This document shows positions 44,520 to 57,372 of a DNA stretch of 64,000 nucleotides, piece by piece (the stretch's first letter is position 1; each line of letters begins with the position of its first letter). The notes below the pieces were generated by a model. It did no database searches and had not been told where the DNA came from. It was given only the letters and a program-made list of their open reading frames with translations. The stretch lies in the NCBI GenBank assembly GCA_022592435.1, contig JABYQS010000039.1:183013-247012 (forward strand), read 5' to 3'. A program made the position numbers and the translations under genes. The stretch is from Cerioporus squamosus (taxonomy: Eukaryota > Basidiomycota > Agaricomycetes > Polyporales > Polyporaceae).

Positions 44520-46183
44520 GAGGACTCTATCCTTGAGCGGTCCAAGAACACCCTCGCATAGTTAGGAAGGGCACGGTAATCAGGCCAACAAGCACGATTC
44601 CAGCACGGGCGCCGAAATCTGAGTAGATCTTTGCCGACGACAGTAAACAGCCGGGGACAGGACGTCGCAAACTCAGCAAATTCCGGACCGCTTCGCCACC
44701 GGGATTAGGAATGGTTCTTTTTCTGGGGCAACGGCATCGTTCATGAGGAACGTGGTCTCGCGGCTTGTCACACAAGTAACGGGAAGGAACTAGGTTGAGC
44801 GTTAGCTGCCAGATTGGGAAGCGAGTTGCTGACATAACGCGCGCGTCTTTCCTGACGTCTGGTTTTTGGAGAGTTTCTCGACCGGCTACGTCTTTCTTTC
44901 TCCTACGACAGATGGGTGTAGGCTTTGCGATTGGTAAGCCACATCCAACCTTATCTTTGGGATGACGCTGTTGGCATACGATAACCTTTGCAGGTCACGA
45001 AAGTTCGGAGCTAGAGCCCACGAGACTCAGATGCGATCCCAATCCTTGCCGTAAGTGACTCGGATAATGATCATGCGTTGGAAATCTCAGAGCCTGCACT
45101 GACAATATATGGACGATGGTCGCTCTCTCGATTGCTACAGAAAGCCACAGCAATCCACAGAATTCTTGAATTCTTTTGAACCAGATACATTTTCCGTCGG
45201 AGAGATGGAGCTTGGTGAATGGAAAACACTTGAAGATGTGAGGCTCTGTCATCGATCAGAGGTGCGTGTCAGTATGCATGCTATTGTCACCCACTGTTCC
45301 CCCGCCAATGATTCTGGAACTAGGATGGTTCCATTACACAATCGAAGGCCACGGGGAACTGCTGCTTCGACACCGGGCCCTGCTTCCCTTCGGTCTGGGG
45401 TACTTACTGGTGGACACTCATATTTACTAGGTGCTGGGGTTCTCTGGCTTGCTGTCAGAAGATCTAACCCATAACTTGCTCATACCACTGCATAGATCAA
45501 AGTTGCTCGTATGTCTGCAAAACTTGTGTCACAAAGCGCCATGGCATGGCACCAGTGTACGTCTGCTATTCTTGACTCAAATTCATGCCGAGATTCATGT
45601 CGTAAGGGCCGTTGGCAGGGACCTGTTGAACAGGGTCGAGACTCATTCAGTGTCCTTCGGCATATATTGAAGAACTTCCACACTCCTACGATGTTCGCAC
45701 TGCCTATAACACCCAAACTGACCATTCTTACCCTCTTTTCCTGAAACGTAATACAATAGCTCCTCGTGACACAGGTCGTGCCACGTCGCTATCTAAAAAT
45801 GACTTCGATTGTGTACACTTGACTTCCGAAGGTGCAGGAAGGATGTATCTGGATAATTCTTTTACGTAGTGAGCGGACCGCCCACCACCATGCTTCTTGA
45901 ACACCATACAGAACCATGTAAATGTAATATTTTGATGCAACCATATGCACAACCAAGAATGCAGCAGTGGGCTATCAATCTAGAATGCTCTGATCGGTCA
46001 GTAGTTTCTGTATGCAAAATAGTTCAATGTTGAGAGTAGACAATATAGTATATGTGCAGGATACTGTAGCTTACACCAGGATTAAGGGCTCAAGTCATAT
46101 TAGAAGCAAGATGGCAGCGAATAGACCCTCCCAATAGCACATCAACATATAGTGATCAGGCCTTGATGGTGATTCAACACAGT
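44520..46183. other. no recognisable gene
   Basis: The plus strand has coding-like pieces such as MELGEWKTLEDVRLCHRSE (about 45205-45260) and MILELGWFHYTIEGHGELLL (about 45311-45370), but no gene could be built from them. 45900-46150 is A/T-rich. Confidence 0.35.
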
Positions 46184-47061
46184 TTAGAAATGAGCAAAAA
46201 AGCCGTGTACATCGTAGAGGTCAGAATCGGTCATATCAACATAGTATGTACGACCGATATTGCCATACTTCAGAATGAGCGCAGGACCTCTCCACCCCTG
46301 CTGCCCATGTGCGCTTTCACCAATCAGCTTTCCCACCGCACGGTTCAGGGGAGCGTTCATGTCTCGAAGAGCGTCGGTGGAGAACCACACCTGCAACGGA
46401 CAGTCGAGAGGGCGCTTGTCATGCCCAAAAGTGACGAGGATAGCAGCTACAGGCCAAGCGACGAGGCCGCTCAAACGTGGAGCCACCCGTTGCCCGCAGA
46501 GCGATTCGGGGATGACGGACACATCTAGATATCGCATGTAGCCTATAGGGACGTCAACATCTTGACTCGGAACTCGCACAACGACCACAGACACCAACTC
46601 ACGTTCGCCGATGCCCGCGTACAACCCTTGTACGGTGATATTTGCAGTGTCCGAGACCACATCTACGACGGCCGGGGAGGGATGCACCGGCTGGTTCGAG
46701 GAGATGTTCAGAGTACAGCGCACGAGTTCCCGGAGAATGTCGTCGCGGGTGCTTGCCACTGTCTCCCATCTCACCCGCCGTTCTCGAGAGCACTCCTCTG
46801 CCGAGTGACGGGCTGAATCCTGGGCAAAGGAGAGAGAATGGGCATAGAAGTCTCACGTATGCAACACGCACTCACCTGCATGCGATGTGCAACGCCGCAA
46901 TATGCGACATTCAAGTTGCAGTCGGTACAAACAAATGGCGATTCCACCCCACATACTACGCACTTCGGCAATCCCTCCATGATGCGCAAAGCTGTCATAG
47001 GGTGTGGGAGGGAATGACGACGGCCAGACGCTATGTCAAGAAGTGCAGCCACGGAATTCAT
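46184..47061 (-). CDS. MYND-finger orphan protein, paralogue
   Basis: Two exons (47061-46870 and 46813-46184) give about 270 residues. The first starts MNSVAALLDIASGRRHSLPH and holds CVVCGVESPFVCTDCNLNVA, YCGVAHRMQ; the second begins DSARHSAEEC. The finger is C-x2-C-x7-C-x2-C-x6-C-x3-H-x7-H-x4-C, so one usual Cys is His. The C-terminal domain (PLQVWFSTDALRD, NAPLNRAVGKLIG, WRGPALILKYGN, DLYDVHGFFAHF) is shared with the genes at 41771 and 31832. Function unknown; no signal peptide or membrane helix. Confidence 0.7.
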
Positions 47062-48458
47062 GATGAGAGGGATTCAACGGAACCTATGTCTTGGGGAAGT
47101 GGGTATTTAACGAGGATGAGTAACGCCCGCGCGCAGCCGCACCCCTCAGCCCTGGAGAATTCGGCACTTGCCGTCGAGGTGGCAACCCCACCCCAATCCT
47201 AGCGCCGGAGCTCCCGTCACAGAGTGCACGCCACTAAGTATGACTAGCGTACTGACCTTCGCATCTGACACTGCCTTTGGCACCGACGCTATGCTTCCCC
47301 TTGGTCCCGATACTGACAGTACGACCCTTACATTCACGCATGTCGGTTCGGATATCCTCACTCGTCTAGTTAGCTAGACTCGAGATCGAACTCGCCACAT
47401 TGGCAACGACGCTATTCCCCAACGTTATCAAGACGGAAGGTCCGTTTAGTGTGCTCATTTCCGAGAACACCAGCCAGCTTATACTTGGGGATGATTTCAG
47501 CGCTGAGCCGTCACCCATCGAAGCTCGCACGTTAACCATTCGTCGGCATTACGTACGTCTTCTTCGCGCATGATCTCTTGCAGTGGTTAAGAAGCACACA
47601 TCCACGTTATCAACACGCGCTGCACCCCTACAGAGAAGAAGTTCATGTAGTGACTGGGCGCGTCCCCGCCACGCTCGGCGGTAATTCGACCGTCTCATTC
47701 CGCATCACTCCGCTTTGAAGGTGGAGAAAGCCTGGTTCCTTCCCGTATCTCAACTGCGCAAGTATCCTGTGAACCGAACCATGAAGATACGACGACTTGA
47801 AAAGCTACAGATCCGTGGTTTGGCCCTCTCAGAGCGCTCAAGATTGAGCGACTCAAATCCAGGCTTGTCAATGCGGCTGACTTCTGTGCTCCTTCCGTAT
47901 CATGTACATGTGTCCGACTTGTCTCTCTCCAGCCTGTCGCTCACATTGTAGAGTAGCGGACGTGGTACCTCCGGCCGCAGCGGCCTCGATGCCACGATAG
48001 ACAATGATCATCTCTCTCTGGGAGATTGCGCCCGTAAGCTGATAACGATCTCTTGATCCTGACCAGCTAAGTCAATCACGCCCTCCTATCACGCACACCG
48101 AGTGTTCTTTCCTCTCTTCGTATATGCTACAAGCCAGAGAGCTTCCTGGGTTGAACTTGCAAACCTGCAGCGAAGCGGTCACAACCGCCCGATGCTACCG
48201 CCGCATTGCGCGCTCCGCGCCGAACGGGTATCGGATGAGCGCTGAGCCGCGAGATGCCGCGAGCGCCAATAGTTTTCCTCTCACCTCGCCGCTCGGACTC
48301 TGAGAATCATGTCATCCTTGTTCTAGAGCAACGCTCTCGTCCCCTCACGAACCACCCCTATGTTCTCGGAGACCGATAGCCTGAGGCCTCCAACGATACG
48401 ATCATGTACGCGTAGTCATTCAAACATTGCTTCTCCTCCCCTTGCATCACCGTAGCTA
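47062..48458. other. no recognisable gene
   Basis: Plus-strand coding-like text exists at about 47238-47560 (MTSVLTFASDTAFGTDAMLP; LFPNVIKTEGPFSVLISENT) but a stop separates the parts and no splice solves it. The rest is stop-rich. Confidence 0.35.
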
Positions 48459-49016
48459 TCAATCGCTATCGAACGTCGTTCTCACCACTCTATCCAGAAC
48501 GGCCAGCAAGGACGCCTGCATCTCCATGCTGAGCACTAGCATGACAGTCCTCATGAGCTCATCGTTCGGGACCGGCGCGTTCATCAGCTCTACGAAGACG
48601 GAGGGTCGTATCCCTCGCGGAGTATGCTCGAACCATATGGACAATCGGAACATCCACTGCAGAGACGATGAGTTGCACAGGCCATGCGGATCGCAGATAG
48701 CGTACCTCCTGGTCGTCGCATACCAAGCATAGATACTGCTCCATGCGTTGCACATATCCCCCACCGCCCATCTCCCAGGGAGATCGAGAACCGGCGTACG
48801 AGCTCGGCAGAGGGTTTTCTTCTTCGACCCGCACGTCGCCATCTGCATCAAGCTGAGACGATCTACCGAGCAAGGTTATCAAATGAGCGACCATCATCCT
48901 CAGACCTCGACTGCAACTTTGACTTACGCGCCACCATTGTCGCCTCCGGACGGCGCTCCTGCTGGATCGACTCTGTCCTCGGGTGAGTTGAACGAGGTCT
49001 GGGCTTGGGCAGACAT
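48459..49016 (-). CDS. small orphan protein, three exons
   Basis: Starts MSAQAQTSFNSPEDRVDPAG at 49016. The second exon reads DADGDVRVEEENPLPSSYAG up to EQYLCLVCDDQE, where a GTACGC donor joins in phase 0 to WMFRLSIWFEHTPRGIRPSV. It ends VRTTFDSD at 48459. About 143 residues with good splice borders. No domain is recognised; a lone CLVC pair is present. Confidence 0.5.
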
Positions 49017-49294
49017 AGCTGACTTAAGCGCACTGCAGTTGCAATGATACTCGTTATATAGCATAGTGCGTAAGCGGCCCTGATACGAAGGTTGTCTTCT
49101 CGCCGCGTTACTGACATCTTCTTCCTCATGTTCGAAGTGAATCCTCTGTCGCGCGCTCATTTCCGACTTGCACCGAAAAATCCAAGCAACGTAACCGGAC
49201 ACTATTGAAGGTGAGGTAATACTGCGATCGTCCACCTTATTGTCTCTCTCCCTCACCCTTCACACTCTACATTCTTACAACGCCCGAACGCGGC

Positions 49295-49550
49295 ATGCAG
49301 TCGCATGATACTAACCTTTTCAAGCACATTGCAGCTCGCGAACGACTATCGGCCGCGTAAGTGTTTCTCCTAGAGTCACATTGTCACGGCTATCCGTTCT
49401 CAGAGCGTCAAAAGAAAGTCTGACAGCTACATGGGACAGATCGTCGTGAAGTGCATTCAGAACCCCAACAGCCGGCGGGTACCTTTCCTCGTGCTATCGA
49501 CCGCTCACGTCACGATACGGCAGAAGGCTGAGCCGGCGGTCGCGGATTAA
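49295..49550 (+). CDS. possible small two-exon gene
   Basis: MQSHDTNLFKHIAARERLSA, then after a GTAAGT intron VKRKSDSYMGQIVVKCIQNP and a stop at 49550, about 68 residues. The acceptor is not strong and no family is recognised. Confidence 0.3.
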
Positions 49551-50646
49551 TTACCGCTCTACCTTGATCAAGAACAGCAACGCGCTTCTCCAATGGAAGC
49601 ACTGAGAGTTAGGTCCGGTCCTGGTATCGGACTCGCTACGTACAATTGGTTGCGACTCCCAGAGTCCGCCTCGAGACACGGCATGTTTCATCAGAACTTC
49701 TGAGACCCCAAACGTTGTCAATGTGAGTCGGAACAATGCATCCATATTCACTCTAGTGTCACTCACGCGTGCATGACCGTTCCAGCCGCTCGCTTCCTCA
49801 TTGCGGCCGCTCAACGGCCTGGCAGAACACACCGACCAGGGCACTTCGCTAGCCCGAGCTTCCAAGTGAACACCACCGAGCCGCCAGTCCAGACATCGGC
49901 TCTCTGCTAATCGCGATGGAACTCTGTACCGACGTAATCGCTGACACGTCGCTCGGAAAAGCTGGCTCGGGCGTCGACAACGGTAATCCACTTGAAGCCG
50001 AACTATCTAACATGTTAGTACGATGAACGCCGCGAACATCTTCATATCGTTCTCATCGGGTTGACATCCAGTAGTTCGGGCCTAGTCCAAGAGCCTCCAA
50101 GAGGAAGTCGCCCACGGATACGACATAGTCACGTAGTGAGTCTCGCCAGAAGCAGAAGTAACGCGATTGTAATCTCATGACCGGGAGCAGCTTGTAGGAG
50201 CGCGGACACGACTATCGCGACATACTCTCAACAGTCAGGCTCATGGCTCGACCGCCTCCGTTCGATTGCAATTGGCCCGCGCGTAGGATAGTCAACGTAG
50301 CCCTAGATGGAAATGCATCATCCAACTCATGCATATGCCACAATTCCCCTCGTCCTGGGTACGCGAGGCAAGCCGGCCGGAGCTTGCTTGCTAGCAGCTT
50401 CTCCCTTTCCGTAAGTCAAGAATGTCAGTTCTTAGCGTTCAAGTACACGCTCACGATTGGATCTGTTCGCTTTTGTGTTTCAGGTACTTTTCACGTTGCG
50501 AGAACGCTTATCTACGAACTCATGAGTTATGGACCGTGCGTGCATGTTAGGAGCCTCATCAGTGCATGCCCTGACATGCATGGCCAACAGACAACGCGTT
50601 GAGACTCAAAGGGACAACGATGCCGCCACTCTGACACGTTCCGAGC
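49551..50646. other. no recognisable gene; may hold the Helitron 5' end
   Basis: Open frames of 120-146 codons occur on both strands without domains. The Helitron's left terminus (expected to start with TC next to an A) could not be placed. Confidence 0.35.
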
Positions 50647-53600
50647 ATGCCTAAGAGAGCTTGTGCTCACTCGCTGCCCACAACATCCCCTTCCAAACTT
50701 CTGCTCACAATGTCCGCCTCGCCCTACGAACAGTTACGCCAACTTGCGAGAGATCTTGAGCCGATCGCACTTCACGCCAATGCCATCCAAACATATGGTG
50801 CGTCGTCTGTTATAAGATCGTCATACGAGTCTAAATATTCTCTAGACTACCATGATGATGAACAGCCCGGTGCTGCGCAGCAGGAAGAGATCAGCGACCA
50901 GACGGCAGGTACGATGACCTCAGTCAATAATCAATGCTTCGTACTCATATGTATCCACAGATATAGCCGCGAGACTATGTGCATACTCGAGTATTCCGGA
51001 CGAGCCAGTGATCGGTAAACATTTCTGCACATTCGTATGAGGACAAACTGTGTATTGACAACCGCTCCCTTTTCCAGCTCGAGTCATCTGCAACCCCTAC
51101 GGGACTATGTGCCTGGAATGGTGCGCGGAAGACGAGGTTGACTTGAACTTCACCCACCTCGTTCACGAAATCATAACCGCTACCGATCCTGCGCAGCTTG
51201 ATTCCCTCAGCTTATCCGTCGACGATATCTTGTGTAACGCGGCGATCGACCGCTTGTTCACAATGTACTCTATGTGGCGTCCCAAACAACTCCGCGTTCT
51301 TGCTAGCCTGCACAATGTCCCCGTATCCGATCGAGACAACCGGGAAACATTGGTGCGAACTCTGCTCGTCCATTCGTGCGATATCCATTGTCCCCCCAAT
51401 GTGGTCTGTTTCACTAGTCTCAGCAAGCCACGTCCCGAAGAACAAGTCGCCAAGTCACTTATAGGCCCCTGTCACGCCTCGACGGACTCCGAAGCGCAAG
51501 ACTCGTACCTGCGGGAAGCGAACGAGTCACTGAAGCACGCCATCATCCGAGAATGGCAAGCCACTCTTTCCACCGCTAACCTGGAGTTGGCGGTATGCGC
51601 TCCATGCGCGCGACGAGTTACGAAGAAGGAACTTGTGTCCATCCACCCGAACGACTTCGACCTGAAGCTGTTGAGGAATGATGCACTACATCCACGTACT
51701 TGGCCAAAGTCATACGCATTCGATCTATACCAACGCGCGCTATTGGACCCCCGCGGGATGTCGGACAGGTGGAACATCGCGGCCGTTTCCATGTGCGTAG
51801 AGTGTCGGCGTGAACTGGTCGAGAAAACGCGCATGCCTCGCCTGTCGCTTGCCAACTGGCTGTACTATGCCCACGACACCTTACCTCCCGCTGTCTGTGC
51901 CGCATTCGCGCGCAGTTCCCAGTTCGACAGGCTGCTCGTTGCTCGTGCGCGTGCGAGCCGTATCTCCTTCCGGTTCACTGAACTCCATGCTAACGACACG
52001 TCCAACCTCGAACCCGTAGATGCTCATGAGTCTCGCGTCTACGACCAACGCTTCGTTCGCGGGAACGTCCTAGTCATGCCGCAGAACTCCACACATCTCA
52101 ACGCTGTCCTACCTCCTCCACCCTCCGTCATTCATGATACCGTCTGTGCTGTCTTTGTCGGAAGAGAACAGCCCACGATGGAAACGATCGGAGGCCTGAG
52201 CCCCGTGCTCGTTCGCAAAAGCACGGTGGAAACCATCATACGATTCCTGGTCACCGACAATCCATACTACGTGCCCGATGGAGAAACCTTCTTCGGCTTC
52301 AGCGCGACCAATCTTCAATCGCTGTTCAGCCCGGAGGAATCGCGCGCTGACCTTGGCGTTCCTTGCGCCATGGATATCGGATTCATACCCGATAGCGAGG
52401 GGATGCGTGGAACGACTGCCGACTACACTGGTCGGAACCAACTAAGCGAGGTGCCAGGCCCCGACGAACCCTTGCTCATGGAGAATGTAGGCTACACTTG
52501 TGGCGACAAGTCGCCCGTTTCCTACAGAGACATGAAGTTGCGCGCTTTGTCGCACTGCCTCAATGGCGGCAAATTCGTTCGTTCCCAAGCCGGCGACACA
52601 TTCGTTCCTGATTTTCGCAACCCTGCCCTCCTCACTTGGCTTTTCCCTCATCTAGATCCTTGGGGAATCGGCGGCTTCCACCATCCAGACAGGTCGGTTC
52701 CCATCTCCATGGAAGAACAGTTGACGTACCTCCTCCAAGTCGCAGATGGGCCGTTCCAGCGCGACCCTGACTTCGCATTTGTCTACTTCAACATCTTACA
52801 GAAGAAAGCGGTATGCGACTCTGTCCACTTCCGGGTGAAGGAGTCTGAGCAGCGTCGCATTGTTGACAAACTGCTGGCCGTAGACCGAGCCGTCTTAGAG
52901 CGACTGATTGCGAAGTTCGACGCCGACAAGCACTATGTGCCCGACACTGCGGAAGAAGCTGGATTACTGGCCCTCGTCAACAATGTCGGCGCTGTCTTGA
53001 GGGATATCCCAGGCACCAGCGGTTACAAGCTGAATATGCGCAACGAGATACGGTCCCTCGTGAATTTCTACGGCACTCCTGCATTCTTCATCACGCTCAA
53101 CCCATCTGACGTAAACCACCCTCTCGTTCGTCTCTACGCAGGACAACAGGTCAACCTAGAAGATGCCTCTGTAGGCGAAGAGCTTACCGAATGGCGTCGG
53201 AAGCTGCTGGTCGCGCGCAACCCCGGAGTGTGCGCGATGTTCTTCCACACCATGATCTCCAACTTTGTCTCGATAATCCTGCGCCATGGTCGAGACGAGC
53301 CCGGATTGTTTGGCACGTGCACGGCGTACTACGGCACCGTCGAAGCTCAGGCACGTGGAACACTTCATTGTCACCTACTCATATGGGTCAAGGACCATCC
53401 CTCGCCGCAGAAGATGCGAGACATGATGATATCAGATGCAGAGTATCAAGAACGCATGTTCGCGTGGTTGGAAAGCCTGATCAAGTGCGAACCTCTAGGG
53501 ACGTCTAGCATTGTTCAAGTCCCGTCTGGATTACAAGGTCGCCGTCCTCGTCACTCCGAACGATCAGGCTGCGTCCACCCTGGAGCCCGCCGACTCCCTC

Positions 53601-56600
53601 AGATCAATGTCATGCCGCCCGCCGACTTCAGAGATCAATATCACCTCCTTGTCAACCAACTCGTTGAACAGTTCAACTGGCACGAACACACGGAGACATG
53701 CTGGAAGTACTTACGCAGAAGAGACCCACGTTCCGACGCCAACTGTCGCATGCGAATGGACGGGAGTACACGTATGACCACGCAGCTCGATCCTGACTCA
53801 CAGTCCATTCTTCTCCGCAGACTACACCCATGGATCTCGAGCTACAACGACCTCGTGATCTTTTTAATGCAGGCGAATATGGACATCAAGCATATCGGAT
53901 CCGGCGAGGGTGCCAAGGCGCTCATCTTCTACATCACAGACTATATCACTAAAGCATCCCTTCCTGCTCACCTCGGACTGGCCGCTCTCCTGTACGCAGT
54001 CGATCGCACGAACGTGAAATACGGAGGACTGCAACGCTGGACACCACGAGAAAATAGCGGAGCGCTAACGATATTGGTCAACAGCATGTTATCGCGACAA
54101 GAGATTTCCCATCAACAAGTGATGAGCTATCTCGTTGGCGGAGGCGACCACTACACCAGCCACCGCTACAGACTATTACACTTCCGTGTCTTCGAGCGAC
54201 TCGTCATCCAGTATTGGGAGCCACCGCCACAGATGCCCGTCGTCGTCTCGCTAACCGACTCCCCGTCAACGCTCACACCGACCATAGACCCGAGTCCAGC
54301 GACAGATACTGTACACGACGGCCACTTATCTCCTGCGTCACACGAACCGACACAGATTCAGATTGAGGAAGAGGATTCCGTCACACTAACTCTCAGCCCC
54401 GGCTCAATTTCCGCTATCAACCAACAGCAAGATTACCTCTTACGACCTGCGACCGAGCCCTTTGCATCCATGCCTCTGTATCAGTACACAGGTATGACCG
54501 AGAAGCTGACATGTACTGCAGAATCCCGTCGCTTGAGCAGACGTTCTCAGGATTCTGGTACCAATGGAAGACAACGAGGCCGTCCTCAAGAGGAGCGAGG
54601 CACCTTCCACCCCACGCACCCACAACATACAACGCATCTTGTTCGCAAGCGCGTAACGTGGGTTATACCAGTCGTCCTGAACAGTCGTCTACCGCGACAT
54701 GATGGCTCATACGATCAGCGTGAGGTACGATGCCGGACGATACTCGCCTTGTTTGTACCCTGGCGATCACCCGCTGACCTCAAGCACCCGCATGAGACAT
54801 GGACGGAAGCCTACGAACGTCGCGCGCTCGAAATCTCGCCTCATCACCAAACGATAATCCACAACATGAATGTCTTGACCGAATGCAAGGACGCTCGAGA
54901 TAAGGCTGTTGCAGCAAGACGCCGCGGGCATGCCTCTTCCCTACCTGCCGTCACAATTGCCCCCTTCTCTGAAGATCGAGAACGCGCAGGGGCCTATCCT
55001 CAGACACCATTCGCACCCACCCTCACACAATTCCCAGCCGGCATCGAACTTGACGTTCCGACCCAACCTGCAACACGTCCAACCACTGTTGCCACCATCG
55101 ACGACCTGATATCCGCCCCAGCTCGGGTCGCCCTCGACAGGTGCTTCCATAACGATCCTAACGTCGGAGACGGTGCTGCCTTTGGAGCAGCATCACAAGT
55201 CGTAGACGAGGACGAAGCCGGACTTGCCACACAGCAAGCTGCCATGCGCAAGTTGAAACGGAAGCGTCGACCATCCCCTTCCCCTCCTCCTCCTCCACCC
55301 CGCTACAACCCGTATGCCTCCACCCTCGCCCGTCCCGCCGTAGTAGACGTTGGCCAACTCAACCAAACCATGACTCCGTCTGCGAGCTCTCAGATGCCGA
55401 CGTTGAACACGTATGTTCCACAGATCCACTTGGACCCATCAGGTTTCATCCGTCAAGTCGCTATCGAATTTCAACTAGACCGGAACCCGGAGCAACTTCG
55501 AGCATTCGAGATAGTCGCAAGGCACGTCTGCTTCGGAGGCCCACAACTACTGATGTATATCGCAGGTGTCGGAGGAACGGGGAAATCGTATGTGGTCACG
55601 GCCATCCTCCGTCTGTTTGACTTGCTCGGTCGCCGACGGCAAATCTTTGTCTCGGCACCAACAGGCGCGGCTGCTCTGCTCATTGGAGGATTTACCGTCC
55701 ATGCCCTGTTGATGCTCCCCCATAAGGAGGGTATTGACTTGCAACCCCTCGTACCACTTTGGGCGTGCGTCCTGTACTTGATTGTGGATGAGATCTCCAT
55801 GATCAGCGCGACTCTGCTGGCGCAAATCTCGATGCGACTGCAGCATGCCAAAGGCAACAGCGACATCGCGGAGGACATTCCCTTCGGGGGGTGAACGTTA
55901 TTTTCCTCGGCGACTTCGGACAACTGAGGCCTGTCGGTGGACCCCCTCTCTACAGCCACGAACTCATCAAGAGCCCTGATCTGAAGAACATGCAAAGTGT
56001 TCAAGGCATCAGCGCTCTCAAAGGTGTTTACCTCTGGCGCCTTGTCCGCACAGTCGTCATCCTTCGACGGAACCAACGACAAAGCGGCGACCTGGCCTAC
56101 TCGGAGTTACTCGCGCGCATCCGGGAAGGCAATAGCGGAAATGCACGAAGAGCGAACAACGCTGACGACTATTCGACGCTCCAGACTCGGTTGATCCAAA
56201 ACTTCGATGCGGAGACTGCGCGACGCTTCCGCGACGCCCCAGTGATCGTTGGAATCAAAGCGGTGCGCGACCCTCTCAATGAACGTATTCTGACGCACCA
56301 CGCTAGACGCATCTGCGCCGACGTACACCTGTATCATTCACAAGATCGAGTCCCCTACGCGCGTCTCGACCGAAACGATCGCGAACTGCTGTGGAACTTG
56401 CCCAGCTCTATTTCCAAGGACTCCCTCGGCAAGCTTCCACTATTCCCGGGGATGAAAGTCATGGTGCAAGAGAACATTGCATTCGCCTGCAAGGTTGTAA
56501 ACGGCGCAATAGGAACAGTACGCGATATCAAGTACACGGAGGAAGACGACATTCGCTATGTCACTGCAGTCTATGTCGAGATTCCCGGAGCAGGTAAATA

Positions 56601-57003
56601 TTTCGGACCAGATCACGATGATATCATACCCATCTTCCCCGTAACGACCACTTTCACTTGGACCATCACACGCAAGACAGATACTTCGCCCGCACAGACA
56701 ATCTCGATCACACGCCTTCAGGTACCACTCTTACCCGCGTACGCGTTCACAGACTACAAGAGCCAGGGCCGCAGCCTCGATCAAGCGATTGTCGACCCCG
56801 ACAGCGCAATGTCCATTCAAGGGGTGTACGTGATGCTCTCTCGAGTACGAACATTGGACGGGCTGGCCATCCTGCACCCGTTCCGGCGGAAGAAGACAGA
56901 GGACCGTATCTCGCAAGCCCTTCGGGAGGAGTTCGCGCGCTTGGAAAAGCTCGACCGTTACACAACGAGAGCTCATCACAGCGACCCCCGGCAACACTTA
57001 TGA
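50647..57003 (+). mobile_element. Helitron-type DNA transposon (coding part)
   Basis: Defined by its Rep/helicase gene. Ends are not resolved: Helitrons have no terminal inverted repeats, make no target duplication and end in a small hairpin plus CTRR, which I could not fix by eye. Confidence 0.8.
50647..57003 (+). CDS. Helitron Rep/PIF1 helicase, one frameshift
   Basis: Two short 5' exons (starting MPKRACAHSLPTTSPSKLLL or MSASPYEQL) join a huge open exon at about 51079-55894. N-terminal Cys-rich DUF6570-type region with LAVCAPCARRV and AAVSMCVECRREL; then the Helitron-like N domain (SLVNFYGTPAFFITLNPSDV) and the Rep nuclease HUH motif in ARGTLHCHLLIW, with Tyr residues in IFYITDYITKAS. The PIF1-type helicase follows: Walker A GVGGTGKSYV, Walker B VDEISM, then FLGDFGQLRPVGG, TDYKSQGRSLDQ and VMLSRVRTLDGL. 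The protein nicks DNA and drives rolling-circle transposition. The only major break is at the G6 run 55886-55891, where one more G would restore PFGG-VNVIFLGDF. The C-terminus may also run further in another frame past 57003. Confidence 0.9.
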
Positions 57004-57295
57004 GGGTAGCACTGAACTTACACAACGAGCAGGTTCTACCGAAGTCAGCCAGCTGATAGAGACAGGTTCAATACCTATAGACATCACCTCACAGGTACTC
57101 GCCCCAATCACCGGTCAACCTTCTGACATACAACCAGACTTTCCTTCAAGAATCCTAAACGAAGCTGTCGTCTGCGCCTTTCGACAGTTACCTACGACCT
57201 TACCTTCCCCCCTCCACCCCCGGCGGAAACGCCACCATACCGGCCCGCTAAGAAGACCAAGCCTTAGATACATTTAACTCTCATAAGTTAACAAA

Positions 57296-57372
57296 GCAGC
57301 TTTGGTGGAGTGGTAGAAGTGAGGATCGTGCTCGACAGAATTTGCGTTTACTACAGGGTTCGAAACCGCGTG
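57296..57372 (+). repeat. tRNA-like (SINE-type) element
   Basis: TTGGTGGAGTGGTAGAAG (A-box-like) and GGGTTCGAAACC (B-box-like) are about 50 nt apart. Acceptor and T-stems pair badly. TTTT follows at about 57380. Confidence 0.4.

Noticed and set aside
57274..57291. TTAACT/AGTTAA hairpin as the Helitron 3' terminus
   Set aside because: The stem is only 6 bp and A/T-rich, and no CTRR follows at the usual distance of about 10 nt.
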